Numbered from the stretch's first letter, positions 18,862 to 31,887 are shown. The stretch is DNA of 64,000 nucleotides from Actinopolymorpha rutila (GCF_013407855.1 NZ_JACBZH010000001.1:1860001-1924000), one strand, 5' to 3'. Made by a program: numbers and translations. Notes: generated by a model not told the origin, from the sequence alone.

Positions 18862-19329
18862 ATGACGACCGACAGAGTGACCCCCCTGCTGCGCGGTGCG
18901 CTGCTCCCGACCCTTGTGGTCGCGGTGCTCACCGTCGTGGTGAGCACGGTGGTCGCCGGCAGTCGCGGTCTGGTCGGTGCATCCGTCGGCGCGGCCGTGG
19001 TCCTCGTCTTCTCCGGTGTCGGACTGCTCGCCATGCGGGCGGTACGCACGATGTATCCCGAAGTGGTCCTGCTGGTCGCGGTGGGCAGCTACTTCGTGCG
19101 CGTGGCGATCTTCGGCGGCCTGCTGGCCATTCTCGGCACGGTCGACGGGATCGACGACGTGCTCAACCGCACCGCCACCGCGCTCGCGGTGCTGGCCTGC
19201 GTTGCCGCCTGGCTGGCCGGTGAGTTGCGGGCGTTCGTCCGCATGCGGCAGCCGATCTACGACTTCGACGACCGGCCCAGCTCGTCCAGCACAGCCGGCG
19301 GCGCCGGCGCCTCCGGTGGTGCGTCGTGA
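18862..19329 (+). CDS. atpI: ATP synthase-associated membrane protein, AtpI-like
   Basis: 155 residues with four predicted membrane helices, in the position occupied by atpI at the head of actinobacterial atp operons. The helix TMYPEVVLLVAVGSYFVRV and a short cytoplasmic tail rich in Ser/Gly/Ala fit AtpI-type assembly factors for the c-ring. ATG 18862 is preceded by GAGGA at eleven bases, a slightly long spacing. Sequence similarity within this family is low, so the call rests largely on position and topology. Confidence 0.7.
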   Translation: MTTDRVTPLLRGALLPTLVVAVLTVVVSTVVAGSRGLVGASVGAAVVLVFSGVGLLAMRAVRTMYPEVVLLVAVGSYFVRVAIFGGLLAILGTVDGIDDVLNRTATALAVLACVAAWLAGELRAFVRMRQPIYDFDDRPSSSSTAGGAGASGGAS

Positions 19330-19437
19330 CCGCCGGGAGGGGGCGCGGGTGGGTGCCGGTCACATGCCGGGCGCCATTACCGTCTCTTTACCCCGCCGGG
19401 GCTCACAACCGCGTCAACTGCTACCGTTCGGTGCGCG

Positions 19438-19659
19438 ATGAGGCAGAACGAGCCGCTCCCGCACCGCGGGCAGGATCCCTGGGGTGCCTTCGGCTACCTC
19501 GTGGCCGGAGTAGGACTCTACGGCGGACTCGGCTGGCTCGGCGACCACTACTTCCGAACTTCCTTCCTGGTGCCCGTGGGAATCCTGCTCGGCTTTGCGC
19601 TCTCGCTGTACCTCATCTTCAAGCGGTACGGCCACCACGAGCCCAAGGACGACCAGTGA
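19438..19659 (+). CDS. Small two-helix membrane protein, AtpZ/AtpI-like
   Basis: 73 residues with two membrane helices (about 18-34 and 43-60) and the GLGWLGDHYFRTSFLVPVG pattern resembling AtpZ proteins, which partner AtpI in Mg2+/Ca2+ transport or c-ring assembly. Placed between the AtpI-like gene and atpB. A TACCGT box lies about ten bases upstream of the ATG and no Shine-Dalgarno is seen, so it may have its own promoter. Identification is by topology and context. Confidence 0.65.
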   Translation: MRQNEPLPHRGQDPWGAFGYLVAGVGLYGGLGWLGDHYFRTSFLVPVGILLGFALSLYLIFKRYGHHEPKDDQ

Positions 19660-19699
19660 CCCCGGTCACCATCACTCGACCAGTACGAGAGGAGAGCGT

Positions 19700-20482
19700 G
19701 TGAGCGCGATGATCCTCGCTGCGGACGGGGGCTTCACGCCACCAGGGCCGAGCGTCTTCGACCTGCCGCCCTACGTCGCCGGCATCACCAAGCCGATGAC
19801 CTTGCTGGTGCTGGCCGCGGTGGTCGTCGGGGTCTTCTTCGTCATGTCGGCGCGCCGCGCGGCCATGGTGCCGGGCCGGCTGCAGTACGGCGGCGAGATG
19901 GCCTACGGCTTCGTGCGCAACTCGATCGCGCGCGACGTGATCGGGTCGCACGACTTCATGAGGTTCGTGCCGTACCTCGTGACGTTGTTCTTCTTCATCC
20001 TGGTCAACAACGTCTTCGGCATCGTGCCGTTCCTTCAGTTTCCGACGCTGGCACACATCGGCTTCGTCTACCCGCTGGCGCTGATCAGCTGGGTCGTCTA
20101 CAACGCGGTGGGCATCGGGCGGAAGGGCTTCCTGGGCTACCTCAAGCACCAGACGGTGCCCGCCGGGGTCGCTCCGGCCATGCTGGTGCTGCTGGTCCCG
20201 CTGGAGTTCATCTCCAACATCGTCGTCCGGCCGATCACGTTGTCGTTGCGGCTCTTCGCCAACATGTTCGCCGGCCACCTCGTGCTGATCCTGTTCGCGG
20301 TCGGCGGCGAGTACCTCCTGCTCCACTCCGACGTGTTGTTCTTCAAGCCCGTCGGCGTGGTGTCGCTGCTCCTGGACATCGTGCTCTTCTTCCTCGAGCT
20401 CCTGGTCCAGGTGCTGCAGGCCTACATCTTCACGCTCCTGACGGCCAACTACATCTCCGGCGCCCTCGCCGAAGAACACTGA
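19700..20482 (+). CDS. atpB: ATP synthase subunit a
   Basis: Membrane stator subunit forming the proton half-channels beside the c-ring. 260 residues, about six helices. The essential arginine is R184 in [16 protein letters not shown] 19700 follows GAGAGGAGAGC, a good ribosome-binding site; an ATG nine bases later (19709) is less well spaced. First structural gene of the operon, followed by atpE after 70 bases. Confidence 0.95.
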   Translation: MSAMILAADGGFTPPGPSVFDLPPYVAGITKPMTLLVLAAVVVGVFFVMSARRAAMVPGRLQYGGEMAYGFVRNSIARDVIGSHDFMRFVPYLVTLFFFILVNNVFGIVPFLQFPTLAHIGFVYPLALISWVVYNAVGIGRKGFLGYLKHQTVPAGVAPAMLVLLVPLEFISNIVVRPITLSLRLFANMFAGHLVLILFAVGGEYLLLHSDVLFFKPVGVVSLLLDIVLFFLELLVQVLQAYIFTLLTANYISGALAEEH

Positions 20483-20552
20483 TCTGCTCCACCGTGCAAT
20501 CCGAGTTCCATCCGCAACGAACGACCGAAGTAACCAAGGAAAGGACTGGCCC

Positions 20553-20762
20553 ATGAGAGGCTCGCTCGCCATCATCGGCTACGGCCTGTCGGCCATCGGC
20601 CCCGGCGTCGGCATCGGCCTGATCTTCGCGGCGTACATCAACGGTGTCGCCCGCCAGCCCGAGGCGCAGGCGCGCCTGCAGACGATCGCGATTCTCGGCT
20701 TCGGTCTGGCCGAAGCACTCGCGATCATCGGTATCGCCCTCGCCTTCGTGTTCGCAAACTGA
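20553..20762 (+). CDS. atpE: ATP synthase subunit c
   Basis: Rotor ring subunit, 69 residues, two helices joined by the polar RQP loop (34-36). The proton-carrying carboxylate is E54 in [10 protein letters not shown]. The helix 1 glycine repeat GPGVGIG allows tight packing. There is no Q-E pair typical of Na+-dependent rings, so H+ coupling is expected. AAGGAAAGGA precedes the ATG. Very high translation is expected, as the c-ring needs many copies. Confidence 0.96.
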   Translation: MRGSLAIIGYGLSAIGPGVGIGLIFAAYINGVARQPEAQARLQTIAILGFGLAEALAIIGIALAFVFAN

Positions 20763-20784
20763 CCACCCGCAAGGGGCACTAGCC

Positions 20785-21327
20785 ATGACATCGATCCTCG
20801 CAGCGGAGGGAGCGGTCAACCCGCTCATCCCGCATCCGATCGAGATCATCATGAGCCTGATCGTCTTCGGCATCCTGTTCTACGTCGTCCGTACGTGGGT
20901 CGCGCCGAGGTTCGAGAAGGCGTTCGCCGAGCGCGCTGAGGCCATCGAGGGTGGGCTCAAGCGGGCCGAGGAGACGCAGGCCGAGGCCAAGGCGGCCCTC
21001 GAGCGGTACCAGCAGCAGCTGTCGGAGGCTCGGCACGAGGCGTCCCGCATCCGCGAGGAAGCCAAGGAGCAGGGCGCCGCGATCGTGGCGGAGATGCGGG
21101 AGCAGGCCCAGGCCGAGGCCCAGCGGATCGTCGCGCACGCGCACACCCAACTCGAGGCGGAGCGGCAGCAGGCACTGCTGCAGCTGCGCAGCGAGATCGG
21201 TGACCTGTCCACCCAGCTCGCCGGCCGGATCGTCGGTGAGGCGCTCGAGGACGAGGGCCGCCAGCGGCGCATCGTCGAACGCTTCATCGCCGAGCTGGAG
21301 CAGCAGCCCGTCGGAGAGGCGCGATGA
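20785..21327 (+). CDS. atpF: ATP synthase subunit b
   Basis: Peripheral stalk subunit: one N-terminal membrane helix (about 19-38) then a long charged right-handed coiled coil rich in Ala, Glu, Gln and Arg. 180 residues from ATG 20785, eight bases after AAGGGG. Not fused to delta, unlike mycobacteria. Overlaps atpH by ATGA, which couples the two stalk subunits. Confidence 0.95.
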   Translation: MTSILAAEGAVNPLIPHPIEIIMSLIVFGILFYVVRTWVAPRFEKAFAERAEAIEGGLKRAEETQAEAKAALERYQQQLSEARHEASRIREEAKEQGAAIVAEMREQAQAEAQRIVAHAHTQLEAERQQALLQLRSEIGDLSTQLAGRIVGEALEDEGRQRRIVERFIAELEQQPVGEAR

Positions 21328-22145
21328 CCGACTTCCACGGCACTTCGCGAGAGGCGGTGGCGTCCCTGCGGCAGCTGCTGCGGGGCGTCACCGGCACGCC
21401 CGCGGAGCTCCTCGAGGCCGGGCAGCAGCTGTTCTCCGTCGTACGGCTGCTGGACGCCCAACCGGCGTTGCGGCGGGCCCTCACCGACTCCACCCGGACC
21501 CCGGACGACCGGGCCGCGCTCGCCGGCAACCTGCTGGGTGCGCGGATCGGCGCCCGGGCGCTGGACCTCGTGACCGCCGCGGTCCGCCTTTCCTGGCCGC
21601 GGACGCGCCAGCTCACCGACGCCGTCGAACACGTCGGCGCGCTGGCGCTGGTGCGGTCGGCAGAGGAGGAGGGGCGCCTCGACGACCTCGAGGACGCCCT
21701 GTTCCGCTTCGCCCGGCTGCTGGAGCGCGAGGACGGCCTGCAGCTGGCGCTGACCGACCGGGGGATCCCGGCGGACAACCGGGCCAGGCTCGTCCGCGAG
21801 CTGCTCGCCGGGAAGGCCCCCGAGGGGGCCGTACCCTTGGTGGAGCAGGCCGTGGTGGCCCCGCGCGGGCTCTCGCTCACCGAGGCGCTCGACAGCTACG
21901 CCAGACTCGCCGCCGGTTGGCGGGAACGGCTGGTGGCCACGGTCCGTACGGCGACGCCGCTGAGCGCCGCCGACCAGGATCGGCTGGCGGGCGCGCTGCG
22001 TCGCCAGTACGGCCACGACGTACACCTCAACATCCTGGTAGACCCCGGGGTTCTCGGCGGCTTGCGCGTCGAGCTGGGCGCCGAGGTCATCGACGGCACG
22101 ATCGCCAGTCGACTGGATGACGCGCGGCGCCGGCTGGCCGGCTGA
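21324..22145 (+). CDS. atpH: ATP synthase subunit delta
   Basis: Connects the b stalk to the top of F1. 273 residues, about 90 more than E. coli delta, which is the usual long form in Streptomyces-type Actinobacteria. The OSCP core is at the C-terminus ([17 protein letters not shown] and [20 protein letters not shown]); the N-terminal half is all helical. Starts inside the atpF stop. Confidence 0.94.
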   Translation: MTDFHGTSREAVASLRQLLRGVTGTPAELLEAGQQLFSVVRLLDAQPALRRALTDSTRTPDDRAALAGNLLGARIGARALDLVTAAVRLSWPRTRQLTDAVEHVGALALVRSAEEEGRLDDLEDALFRFARLLEREDGLQLALTDRGIPADNRARLVRELLAGKAPEGAVPLVEQAVVAPRGLSLTEALDSYARLAAGWRERLVATVRTATPLSAADQDRLAGALRRQYGHDVHLNILVDPGVLGGLRVELGAEVIDGTIASRLDDARRRLAG

Positions 22146-22192
22146 CCGCCCCGCACACACCTGAGATTGCCGAGAGAGCAGGGACCACGAAG

Positions 22193-23836
<1,644 letters not shown>

Positions 23837-23839
23837 GCC

Positions 23840-26214
<2,375 letters not shown>

Positions 26215-26250
26215 CCGGCTCGCAGAGCGCGGCACAGATGTGACGATTGG

Positions 26251-26281
26251 GGCCTCCCGGGCGCAGGTCGCCTGGGAGGCC
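26251..26281 (+). terminator. Hairpin between atpD and atpC
   Basis: GGCCTCCC and GGGAGGCC arms with an inner GGCG/CGCC, separated by single bulges and a five-base loop, form a strong 12-bp stem, followed by TTATC. It starts 37 bases after the atpD stop and 133 bases before atpC, so it may terminate or attenuate transcription before epsilon, or protect the atpD 3' end. Confidence 0.6.
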
Positions 26282-26413
26282 TTATCGGCGGATCCAGCAC
26301 CGAATCGGCACAGGTTCGACGGTGCGGGGTAGCCGGAAGTGGAATGCCCGGGAGCGGGTATTCTCCACAGAACGAATTCAGGCAAGAACGAATTCAGGCC
26401 AGGAGGATTCACG

Positions 26414-26806
26414 GTGGCAGAGCCCCTGCACGTCGAGCTGGTCGCACCGGACCGCACGGTCTGGTCGGGCGAAGCGACGACTGTCATCGCCCGTACGTCC
26501 GAAGGTGACATCGGGATCCTGCCCGGGCACGCACCGGTCCTCGGTCTCCTGGTCGACGGCGTGGTCGAGGTACGCACGCCGGGGTCGGAGATCTACGTGG
26601 CCGCGGTCCAGGGCGGTTTCCTCTCGGTCGCGAACGACCGGGTGTCCATCCTCGCCGAATACGCCGAGATGTCCCACGAGATCGATCTCGAGGAGGCGCG
26701 GCGGGAGCTGGAACGGGCCCGTACGGCCGGCGAGAACGACCAGGAAGCTCTCGAACACGTACGCCGCGCCGAGGCCCGCGTACGTGCTGTCGAGATGGCT
26801 TCCTGA
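26414..26806 (+). CDS. atpC: ATP synthase subunit epsilon
   Basis: Central stalk subunit that inhibits ATP hydrolysis. 130 residues: N-terminal beta sandwich (LHVELVAPDRTVWSGEA, GDIGILPGHAPVLGLL) and a C-terminal helical hairpin (DLEEARRELERARTAG). GTG 26414 lies seven bases after a perfect AGGAGG. The 199-base gap with a hairpin ahead of it is unusually wide for an atp operon and suggests separate control of its dose. Confidence 0.94.
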   Translation: MAEPLHVELVAPDRTVWSGEATTVIARTSEGDIGILPGHAPVLGLLVDGVVEVRTPGSEIYVAAVQGGFLSVANDRVSILAEYAEMSHEIDLEEARRELERARTAGENDQEALEHVRRAEARVRAVEMAS

Positions 26807-26883
26807 CGGCCGGGACGGGGGTGGGTGTGCCAGCGACAGGTCATGCGGCCGCGCCGCGCACGCCCTCCTGTGAGCCCTACCTT

Positions 26884-26913
26884 CGTACCGGAGGACTCCG
26901 TCTCTCCGGTACG
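26884..26913 (+). terminator. Stem-loop after atpC
   Basis: CGTACCGGAG (26884-26893) pairs perfectly with CTCCGGTACG (26904-26913) over a ten-base loop, 78 bases after the atpC stop. No T-run. Probably ends the atp operon. Confidence 0.55.
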
Positions 26914-26990
26914 CCCCGCTTCGCCGATTCGCACCGCTTCGCTGCTTCCTGCCGTCCCGCCCGAAGGCGTCGCTGTCCGGGCGGTTGCAG

Positions 26991-27431
26991 ATGGTGATCG
27001 AGATCATCCTCGACATCGCCGGGCTGAGCCTCGCGCTCGTCCTCGTGTGTCTCGCCGGTCTGGCATTTCGCCGCCGCCTGCTGCAACGCGGCGGCGGCAC
27101 TTTCGACTCCAGCCTCAGGTTGCACAAGCAGGCCAACGGCAAGGGCTGGTCACTCGGCATCGCCCGGTACGCCGGGGACAGCGTGGACTGGTTTCCGGTG
27201 TTCTCGTACGGTTTCCGGCCCCGTCGGTCGTTCTCCCGCAACGACCTGATCGTCCAGGCCCGCCGCGACCCGGCCGCCAACGAGGCCCTCGGCCTCTACG
27301 CCGGTCACGTCGTGGTCGAGTGTGAGCAGGCAGGCCGGACGATCGAGCTGGCGATGGCCGAGGACGCGCTGACCGGCTTCCTGGTCTGGCTGGAGGCGGC
27401 CCCGCCGGGCCGCCGGCCCGCACCGCTCTGA
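26991..27431 (+). CDS. DUF2550 family membrane protein
   Basis: 146 residues from ATG 26991: one N-terminal membrane helix (about 4-24), then a soluble beta-rich domain with conserved FDSSLR, WSLGIARYAGDSVDWFPVFS and LGIA-type pattern. This is the DUF2550 protein that follows atpC in many Actinobacteria; its function is unknown. A TTG two codons upstream is possible; neither start has a clear ribosome-binding site. The soluble part probably faces the cytoplasm as a PH-like domain, which is inference. Confidence 0.8.
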   Translation: MVIEIILDIAGLSLALVLVCLAGLAFRRRLLQRGGGTFDSSLRLHKQANGKGWSLGIARYAGDSVDWFPVFSYGFRPRRSFSRNDLIVQARRDPAANEALGLYAGHVVVECEQAGRTIELAMAEDALTGFLVWLEAAPPGRRPAPL

Positions 27432-27460
27432 GGCCGCGGGACAGACCCGCGGGAACGACC

Positions 27461-28057
27461 CTAGGAGCGCCCCGGCTGGTCGGCCTGCCCGCCGCCGGGC
27501 TGCCACAGCACGTCTCCCCGGTCGGCGTTGGCCACCCGGGCCAGGATGAACAGCAGGTCCGACAGCCGGTTGAGGTACTTGATCGTGGCCGCGTTCATCG
27601 TGTCCGCGTGCTCCTCCCAGGCCGCCCACGCGGTGCGCTCGGCCCTCCGGGTCACCGTGCGGGCCGTGTGCAGCAGGGCTGCGCCGGGCGTCCCGCCCGG
27701 GAGCACGAAGGAGCGCAGCGGCTCGACCCGCTCGTTGAACGCGTCGCAGTGCGCCTCGAGCCGTTCGACGTACTCCGGGGTGATCCGCAGGGCCGCGCCG
27801 GCTTCGGCGTCCGGATCGACCGGGTTGCCGAGGTCGGCGCCCACGTCGAACAGGTCGTTCTGCACCTCCACCAGCACGGCCGCGATGTCCTCGGCCAGGT
27901 GGCCGAGGGCGAGCGCGGTGCCGATGCTCGCGTTGGCCTCGTCCACGTCGGCGTACGCCGCCAGCCGACGGTCGGTCTTGGTGACCTGGCTGTTGTCGAC
28001 CAGCCTGGTCCGCCCGCCGTCTCCGGCGCGGGTGTAGATCCGAGTGAGGTTGACCAT
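27461..28057 (-). CDS. Cob(I)alamin adenosyltransferase, PduO type
   Basis: Transfers adenosyl from ATP to cob(I)alamin, giving coenzyme B12. 198 residues, four/five-helix bundle. Conserved N-terminal TRIYTRAGDGGRTRL, ADVDEANASIG, and the C-terminal RAERTAWAA and YLNRLSDLLFILAR motifs are all visible. The product is the cofactor of the acyl-CoA mutase encoded at 54557, which MeaB (50261) helps load. The start ATG lies exactly six bases after TAGGCT with no Shine-Dalgarno, so the mRNA is probably leaderless. Confidence 0.92.
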   Translation of the reverse strand: MVNLTRIYTRAGDGGRTRLVDNSQVTKTDRRLAAYADVDEANASIGTALALGHLAEDIAAVLVEVQNDLFDVGADLGNPVDPDAEAGAALRITPEYVERLEAHCDAFNERVEPLRSFVLPGGTPGAALLHTARTVTRRAERTAWAAWEEHADTMNAATIKYLNRLSDLLFILARVANADRGDVLWQPGGGQADQPGRS

Positions 28058-28063
28058 GTCCGC

Positions 28064-28069
28064 AGCCTA
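28064..28069 (-). promoter_or_regulatory. -10 box for leaderless adenosyltransferase mRNA
   Basis: TAGGCT on the minus strand, six bases before the ATG at 28057; no ribosome-binding site between them. Confidence 0.6.
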
Positions 28070-28241
28070 GGACGTGTCGTACGGATCGGGAGGCCAGGGC
28101 GCCGACACCCGCCCGGCGCGTCGCGGGGGGCCGGGTGCCGGGCCCGGTCACGGTCACGGTCGGTGTCGCAGCACCTCACCCCCGGGGGGTGGTCTCGTCC
28201 CGAAGCACGAGTGTGCCGCGCGGCGCCCGGGCGGGGGCTCA

Positions 28242-28247
28242 TAGCAT
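28242..28247 (+). promoter_or_regulatory. -10 box for leaderless murA mRNA
   Basis: TAGCAT six bases before GTG 28254, no Shine-Dalgarno. Confidence 0.55.
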
Positions 28248-28253
28248 GCACGG

Positions 28254-29534
28254 GTGGAACGGCTGAGAATTCGCGGTGGCAACCGGCTCGAGGGCGAGGT
28301 GCCGGTCAGCGGCGCCAAGAACAGCGCGCTGAAACTGATGGCGGCGTCGCTGCTCACCCAGGGGCGTACGGTCCTGCACAACGTGCCCGACATCCTGGAC
28401 GTGAAGTTCATGGGTGCCCTGCTCAAACGGATGGGCTGCGAGCTCGACACCTCGGGGTTCGACAACGGGACGTTCGTCATCGACGTCCCGGAGTCCATCC
28501 ACCACGAGGCCGACTACGACCTCGTACGCCGGCTGCGGGCCTCGATCACGGTGCTCGGCCCCCTGGTGGCCCGTTGTGGCCGGGCGAAGGTGGCGTTGCC
28601 GGGCGGTGACAGTATCGGCTCCCGAGGCCTGGGCATGCACGTGTCCGGGCTGGAGCGGATGGGCGCCCAGATCGGCGTGGAGCACGGCTTCGTGGTGGCC
28701 GAGGCGCCCGCGGGTCTGCACGGCGCGAGCATCCTGCTGGACTTCCCGAGCGTCGGTGCCACCGAGAACCTCCTGCTGGCCGCCACCCTCGCCCGCGGTA
28801 CGACGTTGATCGACAACGCCGCCCGCGAGCCGGAGATCGTCGACATCGCCGACATGCTCACCAAGATGGGCGCGAAGATCGGCGGGATCGGCACCTCCAC
28901 GCTGGAGGTGGAGGGGCCGGCCGATCTGTCGGCGGTCGAGCACACGGTGGTGCCGGACCGGATGGTCGCCGGCACCTGGGCGATCGGCGCCGTCGTGACC
29001 GGTGGGGAGGTCACCCTGCGGGACGCGCGCTCCGACCACCTCGACATCGTGCTGGACAAGCTGGTCCGGGCCGGCGCGTCCGTGCGGACCGGGCCGGTGA
29101 GCTTTACGGTGGCGATGGACGGACGGCCGCGGGCCGTCAACATCGTGACGCTGCCGTACCCCGGCTTCCCGACCGACCTGCAGGCGATGATGGTGGCCCT
29201 GGCCGCGATCAGCGAGGGCACCTCGATGGTGACCGAGAACCTCTTCGACGGGCGGTTTCGGTTCGTCCAGGAGCTGGCCCGGCTGGGCGCGGACGTACGC
29301 ACCGACGGGCACCACGCGGTGATCCGGGGACGCCCGGCGCTGTCCGGCGCACCGGTGGAGGCGACCGACATCCGGGCGGGCGCGGGCCTGCTGCTGGCCG
29401 GGCTGGTCGCCGAGGGGGAGACGCTGGTGTCCGGCGTACACCACCTCGACCGCGGCTACCCCCGCCTGGTGGAGATACTCCAGGGCCTGGGTGCCGAAGT
29501 GCTGCGCGAGCCGGACAACGTCGACCTCGGCTGA
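28254..29534 (+). CDS. murA: UDP-N-acetylglucosamine 1-carboxyvinyltransferase (MurA), Asp at the catalytic Cys position
   Basis: First committed step of peptidoglycan synthesis: enolpyruvyl transfer from PEP to UDP-GlcNAc. 426 residues, double inside-out alpha/beta barrel; [11 protein letters not shown] (K22/N23 equivalents) and TDLQAMM are conserved. The active-site loop reads [15 protein letters not shown] with D119 where E. coli has Cys115; M. tuberculosis MurA has the same Asp and is intrinsically fosfomycin resistant. The RP of the loop is RG here. This is the actinobacterial housekeeping type. A second MurA with Cys is encoded convergently at 29577. Confidence 0.92.
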   Translation: MERLRIRGGNRLEGEVPVSGAKNSALKLMAASLLTQGRTVLHNVPDILDVKFMGALLKRMGCELDTSGFDNGTFVIDVPESIHHEADYDLVRRLRASITVLGPLVARCGRAKVALPGGDSIGSRGLGMHVSGLERMGAQIGVEHGFVVAEAPAGLHGASILLDFPSVGATENLLLAATLARGTTLIDNAAREPEIVDIADMLTKMGAKIGGIGTSTLEVEGPADLSAVEHTVVPDRMVAGTWAIGAVVTGGEVTLRDARSDHLDIVLDKLVRAGASVRTGPVSFTVAMDGRPRAVNIVTLPYPGFPTDLQAMMVALAAISEGTSMVTENLFDGRFRFVQELARLGADVRTDGHHAVIRGRPALSGAPVEATDIRAGAGLLLAGLVAEGETLVSGVHHLDRGYPRLVEILQGLGAEVLREPDNVDLG

Positions 29535-29543
29535 ACGACCGGA

Positions 29544-29572
29544 CCGGCGGTCACCGGCCCGGCGGTCACCGG
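29544..29572. repeat. Two-copy 15-base direct repeat between the murA genes
   Basis: CCGGCGGTCACCGG occurs at 29544-29557 and again at 29559-29572, in the 42 bases between the two convergent stops. Each copy starts with CCGG and ends with CCGG and could fold weakly; it may act as a two-way terminator. Confidence 0.4.
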
Positions 29573-29576
29573 ACGG

Positions 29577-30908
29577 TCAGTGGACGTCCACCTGGGCGCC
29601 GAGTCCCTCCAGCTTGGGCAGGAAGTTCTCGTACCCCCTGGCGAAGATGTCGATCCCGCGCAGCGTCGACCTGCCCTGCGCGGCCAGCGCCGCGATCATG
29701 TACGAGAAGCCGCCCCGCAGGTCGGGCACGGTGAGGTCGGCGCCGCGCAGCGAGGTGGGGCCGGAGATCACCGCCGAGTGGGTGTAGTTGCGCCGGCCGA
29801 ACCTGCACGGCGTCGCGCCCAGGCAGTCGGTGAACGCCTGGATGTGCGCGCCCAGCCGGACCAGCGCCTCGGTGAAGCCCAGGCGGTTCTCGTACACCGT
29901 CTCGTGCAGGATCGACAGCCCGGTCGCCTGGGTCAGTGCGACCAGCAGGGGCTGCTGCCAGTCGGTCATGAAGCCGGGGTGTACGTCGGTCTCCAGCGCC
30001 ACGGCGTTGAGCTTGCCGCCCGGGTGCCAGAACCGGATGCCCTCGTGGGTGACCATGAACTCCCCGCCGGCCCGGCGGTAGACGTTCAGGAACGTCATCA
30101 GGTCGACCTGGCGGGCATTGCGGACGAACACCTCGCCACCGGTGGCCAGGGCCGCGCAGGCCCAGGACGCCGTCTCCATCCGGTCGGGCAGCGCCTCGTG
30201 GATGTAGCCGCCGAGCCGGCGTACGCCGGTGATGCGGATGACCCGATCGGTGTCGAGGTTGATGATCGCGCCCATCTTCTGCAGGACGCAGATCAGGTCG
30301 ATGATCTCCGGCTCGACCGCGGCGTTGCGCAGCTCGGTGACCCCCTGGGCGCGGACGGCGGTGAGGAGCACCTGCTCGGTGCCGCCGACGCTGGGGTACG
30401 GGAGTTCGAGCTGGGTCCCGGTGAGGCCGTTCGGCGCGGTGATCTGCAGGCCCTCGGGCCGCTTGTCCACGACGGCGCCGAACTGCCGGAGGGCGTCCAG
30501 GTGGAAGTTGATCGGCCGGTCGCCGATCTTGCAGCCGCCGAGGTCGGGGATGAACGCGTGCCCGATGCGGTGCAGCAGCGGCCCGCAGAGCAGGATCGGG
30601 ATCCGGCTGGAACCCGCGTGCACCTCGATGTCGCCCATCGTCGCCTGCTCGACGCGGGAGGGGTCGAGGACCAGCGAGTGCGGCCCGTCGGCCCCGTCGC
30701 GCACGGTCACCCCGTGCAGCTCGAGCAGCTCGCGGACGATCGTGACGTCACTGATCCGGGGGACGTTGGTCAGGGTCGACGGCTGGTCGCCGAGCACGGC
30801 CGCCACCATCGCCTTGGGGACGAGGTTCTTGGCCCCGCGTACGGGGATCTCTCCGGCCAGTGGCGTGCCACCCGACACCACCATGGTGTCCGCGTTCATT
30901 CGGCTCAC
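29577..30908 (-). CDS. murA: MurA paralogue with catalytic Cys
   Basis: 443 residues, EPSP synthase/MurA fold. Has VRGAKNLVPKAM at the N-terminus and the loop LGGCKIGDRPINFH with C126 at the PEP-binding position, so it keeps the Cys and RP that its neighbour at 28254 lacks. GTG 30908 is chosen because AGGAGG lies about seven bases upstream; an ATG at 30899 is in frame. The two proteins are only distantly alike. It could be a second UDP-GlcNAc enolpyruvyl transferase (Streptomyces has two MurA types) or act on another UDP-sugar. The Cys form would be fosfomycin sensitive. Confidence 0.88.
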   Translation of the reverse strand: MSRMNADTMVVSGGTPLAGEIPVRGAKNLVPKAMVAAVLGDQPSTLTNVPRISDVTIVRELLELHGVTVRDGADGPHSLVLDPSRVEQATMGDIEVHAGSSRIPILLCGPLLHRIGHAFIPDLGGCKIGDRPINFHLDALRQFGAVVDKRPEGLQITAPNGLTGTQLELPYPSVGGTEQVLLTAVRAQGVTELRNAAVEPEIIDLICVLQKMGAIINLDTDRVIRITGVRRLGGYIHEALPDRMETASWACAALATGGEVFVRNARQVDLMTFLNVYRRAGGEFMVTHEGIRFWHPGGKLNAVALETDVHPGFMTDWQQPLLVALTQATGLSILHETVYENRLGFTEALVRLGAHIQAFTDCLGATPCRFGRRNYTHSAVISGPTSLRGADLTVPDLRGGFSYMIAALAAQGRSTLRGIDIFARGYENFLPKLEGLGAQVDVH

Positions 30909-30983
30909 ACGTCTCCCTCCTGGTGGTCGTACGCCGCGACTTTCGCGACGATGCGACTCACCATGTTGGTCGCCGTCTTCTCG

Positions 30984-30989
30984 TAAGGT
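30984..30989 (+). promoter_or_regulatory. -10 box for leaderless 3-hydroxyacyl-CoA dehydrogenase mRNA
   Basis: TAAGGT six bases before ATG 30996; no Shine-Dalgarno. Confidence 0.6.
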
Positions 30990-30995
30990 GCCTGC

Positions 30996-31865
30996 ATGAC
31001 GGAACTCATTAGTCGCACGGTGGCTGTCGTCGGTTCCGGATTGATGGGATCCGGGATTGCGCAAGTGGCGGCCAAGGCCGGTTGGCAGGTCATCCTGCGC
31101 GACGTCACCGACGACGCGCTCGAACGTGGGACGGCCGGCATCCGGCGGTCGCTGGAGACGTTCGCGCGCAAGGGCAAGCTCCCCGAGGACGCTGTCGAGG
31201 CGACCCTGGAGCGGATCACCACGACCACCGACCTGGACGCGGTCGCCAAGGCCGGCATCGTGGTGGAGGCGGTGTTCGAACGCCTCGACGTCAAGCGCGA
31301 GGTGTTCGCCGAGCTGGACCGGATCTGCCCCGACGGCACGGTCCTGGCCACCAACACCTCCGCGATCCCGATCACCCGCATCGCCTCCGCCACCAACCGC
31401 CCGGAGTCGGTGGTGGGCACGCACTTCTTCTCGCCGGTGCCGATGATGCGGCTGTGTGAGCTGGTACGCGGCCACCGCACCTCCGACGCGACCCTGGAGC
31501 GCGCGCGGGAGTTCGCCGAGTCGGTCGGCAAGACCTGCGTCGTGGTCAACCGCGACATCGCGGGCTTCGTGACCACCCGGCTGATCTCCGCCCTGGTGAT
31601 GGAGGCGGTCCGCCTGGTGGAGGACGGCGTCGCGACCGCCGAGGACATCGACACCGCCTGCAAGCTGGGGTTCGGGCACGCGATGGGTCCGCTGGCCACC
31701 ACCGACCTGACCGGCGTCGACGTCCTGCGGCACGCGACCCAGAACATCTGGGACGAGACGGCCGACCCGAAGTTCTTCCCCCCGGAGCTGCTGAGCCGGA
31801 TGGTCGAGGCCGGCGAGCTGGGCCGCAAGTCCGGGCGCGGGTTCTACGACTACGACCAGCCCTGA
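30996..31865 (+). CDS. 3-hydroxybutyryl-CoA dehydrogenase
   Basis: Oxidises or reduces 3-hydroxyacyl-CoA/acetoacetyl-CoA with NAD(P) (Hbd/FadB2 family). 289 residues. Rossmann GSGLMG at 13-18; the NTSAIPIT and GTHFFSPVPMMRLCELV stretches hold the catalytic Ser/His region; FVTTRLISALVMEA and GRKSGRGFYDY are in the C-terminal dimer domain. Together with the thiolase at 49074 it would serve C4 acyl-CoA metabolism. Followed by a 23-bp perfect stem-loop. Confidence 0.92.
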   Translation: MTELISRTVAVVGSGLMGSGIAQVAAKAGWQVILRDVTDDALERGTAGIRRSLETFARKGKLPEDAVEATLERITTTTDLDAVAKAGIVVEAVFERLDVKREVFAELDRICPDGTVLATNTSAIPITRIASATNRPESVVGTHFFSPVPMMRLCELVRGHRTSDATLERAREFAESVGKTCVVVNRDIAGFVTTRLISALVMEAVRLVEDGVATAEDIDTACKLGFGHAMGPLATTDLTGVDVLRHATQNIWDETADPKFFPPELLSRMVEAGELGRKSGRGFYDYDQP

Positions 31866-31887
31866 CGCACCGTCGGACTGCGCGTTC

